From Lautropia sp. (GTDB lineage Bacteria > Pseudomonadota > Gammaproteobacteria > Burkholderiales > Burkholderiaceae_E), in NCBI GenBank assembly GCA_013813615.1, contig JACCRJ010000546.1, positions 1 through 8,701 on the forward strand: a DNA stretch of 8,701 nucleotides, given 5' to 3'. This document shows positions 6,028 through 8,701 of the stretch, piece by piece (within the stretch, counting starts at the first letter, position 1; the number at the start of each line of letters is the position of its first letter). The translations under genes and the position numbers were made by a program. The notes under the pieces were generated by a model. The model did not search any database. It had not been told where the DNA came from and saw only the letters and a list, made by a program, of their open reading frames with translations.

Positions 6028-6723
6028 GTGCTGGATGACCAGGTCAAGCGGGCGATGCTGAAGTGGCCGCAGGTGCCATCCGTCTACGGCTGGCTGCGGC
6101 TGAGCCGGCGCGGCCAGTGGTTCCTGATCGACCGCGGCCAGCCGGGCTTCGACCCGGCTCGAGACGGAGAGGGCAGCCCGATCACCAGCCCGCCGATCAT
6201 CGACTTCATCGGCAGGAACTATGAGTGCGACCGGCGCGGCGCCTGGTACTGGCAGAACGGGCCGCAACGGGCCTTCGTTCGAATCGGGATCGCCCCGCTG
6301 ATCCTGCGGGTGCTCAACGAACCGCCACGGCAGCTGCTGGTCACGCACACGGGTTTTGTCGTCGAGCGCATCGATCGGGTGCTCGGCGACGCCGACGGCA
6401 ATCTGCTGATGAACACCAACCTGGGCCCGGCGGCAGTCGACGACCGGGACATCGGCCAGCTGCAGCTGACGGCGGCCGAGCCGACCGCCGACGGCAACGA
6501 TGCGATGCTGCTCGTGCTCGAGCGCTATCCGGCACCGGCTGCGGCAGGCTGGCGCATCGAGGTCTGCAACGCGTCCGGTGCGGCTGCGCTGGGGGCGGAG
6601 CTTGGATTCGTTGCCGATCCGGCGCCGGAGGCGGCGCAAGAGGCGGCGCAAGAGGCGGCGCAGGTGGGTGCGCAAGAGGCGGCGCGCAAGCCGGCGGATG
6701 ATCGGGACCCGCCGGCAGCCTGA
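6028..6723 (+). CDS. Conserved protein of unknown function with C-terminal EAAQ repeats
   Basis: A 231-residue soluble protein. Residues 1-165 look like a conserved betaproteobacterial family of unknown function: a hydrophilic start (LDDQVKRAMLKWPQVP), GWLRLSRRGQWFLIDRG (21-37), ITSPPIIDFIGRNYECDRRG (52-71), GAWYWQNGPQRAFVRI (71-86), LLVTHTGFVVERIDRVLGD (103-121) and NLLMNTNLGPAAVD (125-138). The many aromatic and beta-strand-like stretches suggest a mainly beta domain. I do not recall a family number and propose no function. Residues 201-219 are a low-complexity tail of EAAQ units encoded by a 12-bp tandem repeat. The start is GTG 6028, with GGAG at 6017-6020 about 7 nt before it. It lies 57 bp after the hydrolase gene on the same strand, so it may share its transcript, and it converges on the M48 protease gene 24 bp away. 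Confidence 0.8.
   Translation: MLDDQVKRAMLKWPQVPSVYGWLRLSRRGQWFLIDRGQPGFDPARDGEGSPITSPPIIDFIGRNYECDRRGAWYWQNGPQRAFVRIGIAPLILRVLNEPPRQLLVTHTGFVVERIDRVLGDADGNLLMNTNLGPAAVDDRDIGQLQLTAAEPTADGNDAMLLVLERYPAPAAAGWRIEVCNASGAAALGAELGFVADPAPEAAQEAAQEAAQVGAQEAARKPADDRDPPAA
6628..6687. repeat. Five-copy 12-bp in-frame tandem repeat (EAAQ)
   Basis: GAGGCGGCGCAA occurs at 6628-6639 and 6640-6651. It is followed by one-base variant GAGGCGGCGCAG (6652-6663), a diverged unit GTGGGTGCGCAA (6664-6675) and GAGGCGGCGCGC (6676-6687). Because the unit is a multiple of three, copy-number change would lengthen or shorten the Ala/Glu/Gln tail of the host protein without breaking its frame. Confidence 0.9.
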
Positions 6724-6747
6724 GCAGGCGCGGCAGCGGCCGGCCTT

Positions 6748-8295
6748 CTACCAGCGCCGGGCGTCCTTCATTTCTTCCCGATACAGCGCCTCGGCCTCCC
6801 GCAGCTTGGCGTCGACGATCGAGCCGTTGAAGAAGTCCAGGTCGCCGGCATCCCGCGCGAGCCGCAGCTGCTCCAACGCCGGCAGCCGCATGCTTCGCAT
6901 CAGGTAGCCCTCGGCGGCGGCCTTGTGGGCCAGCCCGCGTTCGCCCAGCGCCTGGTGGGCCTCGCCCAGGATCCGCCAGAGCTCGGCGTCGCCCTTGAAA
7001 TCCGCCGTCTTCTCGCGCAGCAGGCCGATGGCGTCCCGGTAGGATCTGGCGGCGATCAGCACCTGGGCACGCAGCCGGATGATCGCGAGGTTGTCGGGAT
7101 AGGTGCGAATCGCCGCGTCGGATTGCTCCCGGGCGCGGCTGACATTGCCGCTGCCGAGGCTGTTGGCGACTCTCAGGCGGGCGAAGAAGACATGCGGCGC
7201 ACCCAGCGTCTGCTCCGCCTTGTCGAGTGCCCCATCCGACGCAGCCCAGTCCCGGCTCGCATTGGCGACACTGGCCAGTCCGAACCAGGGACCCGGATCC
7301 TTCGCGCCCTCCGGCGTGCCGATCTGCTGGTCGAAGGTGCGCTTGGCCGCTGCCAGCGAATCGACGCCGTCGCCGCCGACGGCCAGCGCGCGGGCGCGCA
7401 GCAGCCGGAATTCGATCCGGTCGCGATGTTCGAGCGCCGGAAGATCCTGGATGCGCAGCTGCAGGTCCGTCATCCGCTCGCCGGTGACCGGATGGGTGCG
7501 CACATAGACGGGCATGCCACCCTCGTTGTAGCGGTTGAACTGCTGCAGCCGCTCGAAGAACTTCGGTGCCGCGCGGACGTCGAATTTCGCTTCGCGCAGC
7601 ATCTCGAGCCCCACCCGGTCCGCCTCCCGCTCGGCGTCACGGGAGAACGAGAGCATCGACCGCGTCGCCAGCGTGTCGCCGAGGGACATGGCGCCGATCG
7701 CGGCGTCGGGGCTCGAGCGGGCCGCCAATGCACCAAGCACCAGTCCCGCGAGAGCCATCATCGACGCCTGCCGCTGGTTGCTGAGCATCCTGGAGATATG
7801 CCGCTGGGTGACGTGGCCGATCTCGTGGCCCATTACCGTTGCGAGTTCCGACTCGTTGGCGGCGGCCGCCATCAGGCCGGTGTGGATGCCGATGTAGCCG
7901 CCCGGCAGCGCGAAGGCGTTGATCGTCTTGTCCCTGACCGCGAAGAATTCGAACTGCTGGGAGCGCGCCGGGCCGGTGGAGATCAGCCTGGCGGCGAAGC
8001 GATTGAGGAAATCGGTGAACTCGGCGTCGTCCCAGACGATGCCCTCGGAGCGCAGCTCCCGCATGATCGATTCGCCGAGGCGCCTTTCAGCCGCGCCGGA
8101 CAGCTCGTCGCCGCTGGCCGCCCCGAGATCCGGGAGACGGTCTACCTGAGCCGGCGCCATGCCCGGGCTGCCCGCCAACAAGACGCTGGCCAGGAGCGCG
8201 ACACCGCCGCGCCGCCAACGCCCCAGACGCGCAAGTGCTGCCGGGCCGCGGGCCGCGTCCGTACGCGACAATACCTGAGCGGGTCGTTTGATCAC
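6748..8295 (-). CDS. bepA: Periplasmic M48 metalloprotease with TPR repeats (BepA/YfgC-like)
   Basis: A 515-residue zinc protease of the kind that, in E. coli, assembles or degrades outer-membrane proteins such as LptD. A basic n-region and hydrophobic stretch (about 31-46) ending APAQ (47-50) form a Sec signal peptide, so it should work in the periplasm. The catalytic motif is H157-E158-I-G-H161, with third ligand E222 in the E222-x3-D226 motif (SRDAEREAD). THP with H268 matches the His-switch position known in BepA. Family stretches include NAFALPGGYIGIHTGL (126-141) and RHISRML (165-171). About 290-500 is Ala-rich helical repeat, consistent with TPRs. The start is GTG 8295, which gives an unusually long n-region (30 residues); TTG 8271 would shorten it. 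No clear ribosome binding site is seen. It is divergent from moaC and convergent with the EAAQ-repeat gene. Confidence 0.92.
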   Translation of the reverse strand: MIKRPAQVLSRTDAARGPAALARLGRWRRGGVALLASVLLAGSPGMAPAQVDRLPDLGAASGDELSGAAERRLGESIMRELRSEGIVWDDAEFTDFLNRFAARLISTGPARSQQFEFFAVRDKTINAFALPGGYIGIHTGLMAAAANESELATVMGHEIGHVTQRHISRMLSNQRQASMMALAGLVLGALAARSSPDAAIGAMSLGDTLATRSMLSFSRDAEREADRVGLEMLREAKFDVRAAPKFFERLQQFNRYNEGGMPVYVRTHPVTGERMTDLQLRIQDLPALEHRDRIEFRLLRARALAVGGDGVDSLAAAKRTFDQQIGTPEGAKDPGPWFGLASVANASRDWAASDGALDKAEQTLGAPHVFFARLRVANSLGSGNVSRAREQSDAAIRTYPDNLAIIRLRAQVLIAARSYRDAIGLLREKTADFKGDAELWRILGEAHQALGERGLAHKAAAEGYLMRSMRLPALEQLRLARDAGDLDFFNGSIVDAKLREAEALYREEMKDARRW

Positions 8296-8297
8296 GT

Positions 8298-8309
8298 TGC
8301 TATGATAGC
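8298..8309. promoter_or_regulatory. Symmetric -10-like element between bepA and moaC
   Basis: Plus strand: TGCTATGAT (8298-8306) is an extended -10 box, which would start transcription near 8313, about 50 nt before moaC. The same bases form an inverted repeat, GCTAT-G-ATAGC (8299-8309), so the minus strand reads TATCAT (8307-8302). A start from that box would fall at about 8295, exactly at the annotated GTG of the protease. No good -35 box is visible for either direction. Confidence 0.42.
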
Positions 8310-8365
8310 GACGCGGCCCGGATGATGCTGGCCGGCACCTTCACCTGCGCGGACACCGCAAAGCC

Positions 8366-8701
8366 ATGGCTGAACTGACCCATTTCGATGCCGGCGGCAA
8401 AGCCCATATGGTCGACGTCGGCGGCAAGGGCGAAACCCGCCGGGTCGCGATCGCCGAAGGCTCGATCCGGATGCTGCCCGAGACGTTCGCGCTGGTGAAA
8501 GGCGGCACGGTGACGAAGGGCGACGTCGTCGGAATCGCGCGGCTGGCTGCCATCATGGCCGCCAAGAAGACCGCCGACCTGATTCCGCTGTGCCATCCGA
8601 TCGCGCTGACCCACGTCTCGGCCGACTTCACGCTGGACGAGGCCGGCAGCCGTGTCGTCTGCCGCACCCGGGTCGAATGCAACGGCAAGACCGGCGTCGA
8701 G
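8366..8701 (+). CDS. moaC: Cyclic pyranopterin monophosphate synthase MoaC, 3' end cut by window
   Basis: MoaC converts the 3',8-cyclo-GTP product of MoaA into cyclic pyranopterin monophosphate, the first stable intermediate of molybdenum cofactor synthesis, in the cytoplasm. The 112 codons present cover most of the usual 155-165-residue protein: [18 protein letters not shown] (4-21), [19 protein letters not shown] (51-69), LIPLCHP (72-78, with H77) and CNGKTGVE (105-112). K51 and H77 are conserved family positions. The active-site Asp/Lys pair near the C-terminus lies beyond the window edge. ATG 8366 was chosen because the family start aligns there; the ribosome binding site is weak. The gene is divergent from the M48 protease, an arrangement also familiar from Burkholderiales. 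Confidence 0.96.
   Translation, partial: MAELTHFDAGGKAHMVDVGGKGETRRVAIAEGSIRMLPETFALVKGGTVTKGDVVGIARLAAIMAAKKTADLIPLCHPIALTHVSADFTLDEAGSRVVCRTRVECNGKTGVE

Noticed and set aside
5656..6675. 339-codon minus-strand frame opposite the hydrolase and EAAQ-repeat genes
   Set aside because: It is Arg-rich and its N-terminus is an artefact of the 12-bp repeat; it conflicts with the hydrolase triad and the conserved gene on the plus strand.
6718..6747. Possible bidirectional terminator between the convergent genes (GCCTGAGCAGGC, GGCCGGCC)
   Set aside because: The stem at the stop codon is only 4 bp and no T-run follows on either strand, so it cannot be supported as a terminator.
6925..8325. 466-codon plus-strand open frame antisense to the M48 protease gene
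   Set aside because: It mirrors the GC-rich codon pattern of the protease on the other strand, has no recognisable motif, and the opposite frame carries an intact HEIGH protease.

Overview
The window is GC-rich chromosomal DNA that fits a betaproteobacterium, most likely Burkholderiales or a relative. The evidence is the gene order ilvE - CHCC zinc-finger gene - waaF-type glycosyltransferase, the divergent M48 protease/moaC pair, the high G+C at third codon positions, and a lipoprotein signal ending in CGGGGSS. No tRNA, rRNA, CRISPR array, transposase or phage gene was seen.

Layout. (1) 6-1747, minus strand: a major facilitator superfamily transporter (557-1747), followed downstream by a broken gene (6-511). 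The broken gene joins a lipoprotein signal peptide and Pro/Ser linker to the C-terminal two thirds of an Hcp-type (type VI secretion tube) domain that lies in another frame. (2) 1748-1933: divergent intergenic region with a 10-bp tandem repeat and an extended -10 box for ilvE. (3) 1934-4307, plus strand: ilvE (branched-chain aminotransferase), a 75-residue zinc-finger protein 4 bp downstream, then a GT9 glycosyltransferase in the usual waaF position. The GT9 protein has lost several residues normally conserved in heptosyltransferases. Two overlapping, mutually exclusive hairpins precede it. (4) 4308-4496: a hairpin-rich, REP-like segment. (5) 4497-6723, plus strand: a SnoaL/NTF2-like protein overlapping a YheT-type alpha/beta hydrolase, then a conserved protein of unknown function with a five-copy EAAQ tandem repeat at its C-terminus. 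(6) 6748-8295, minus strand: a periplasmic M48 metalloprotease with TPR repeats (BepA/YfgC type). (7) 8366 to the end, plus strand: the first 112 codons of moaC (molybdenum cofactor synthesis), divergent from the protease across a symmetric -10-like element.

Most genes are ordinary housekeeping or envelope functions: amino-acid metabolism, lipopolysaccharide core, outer-membrane quality control and cofactor synthesis. The parts most worth a second look are the lipoprotein-Hcp chimera at the left end, the unusual active-site residues of the waaF-position glycosyltransferase, and the symmetric promoter element between the protease gene and moaC. No complete new multi-gene system is visible.
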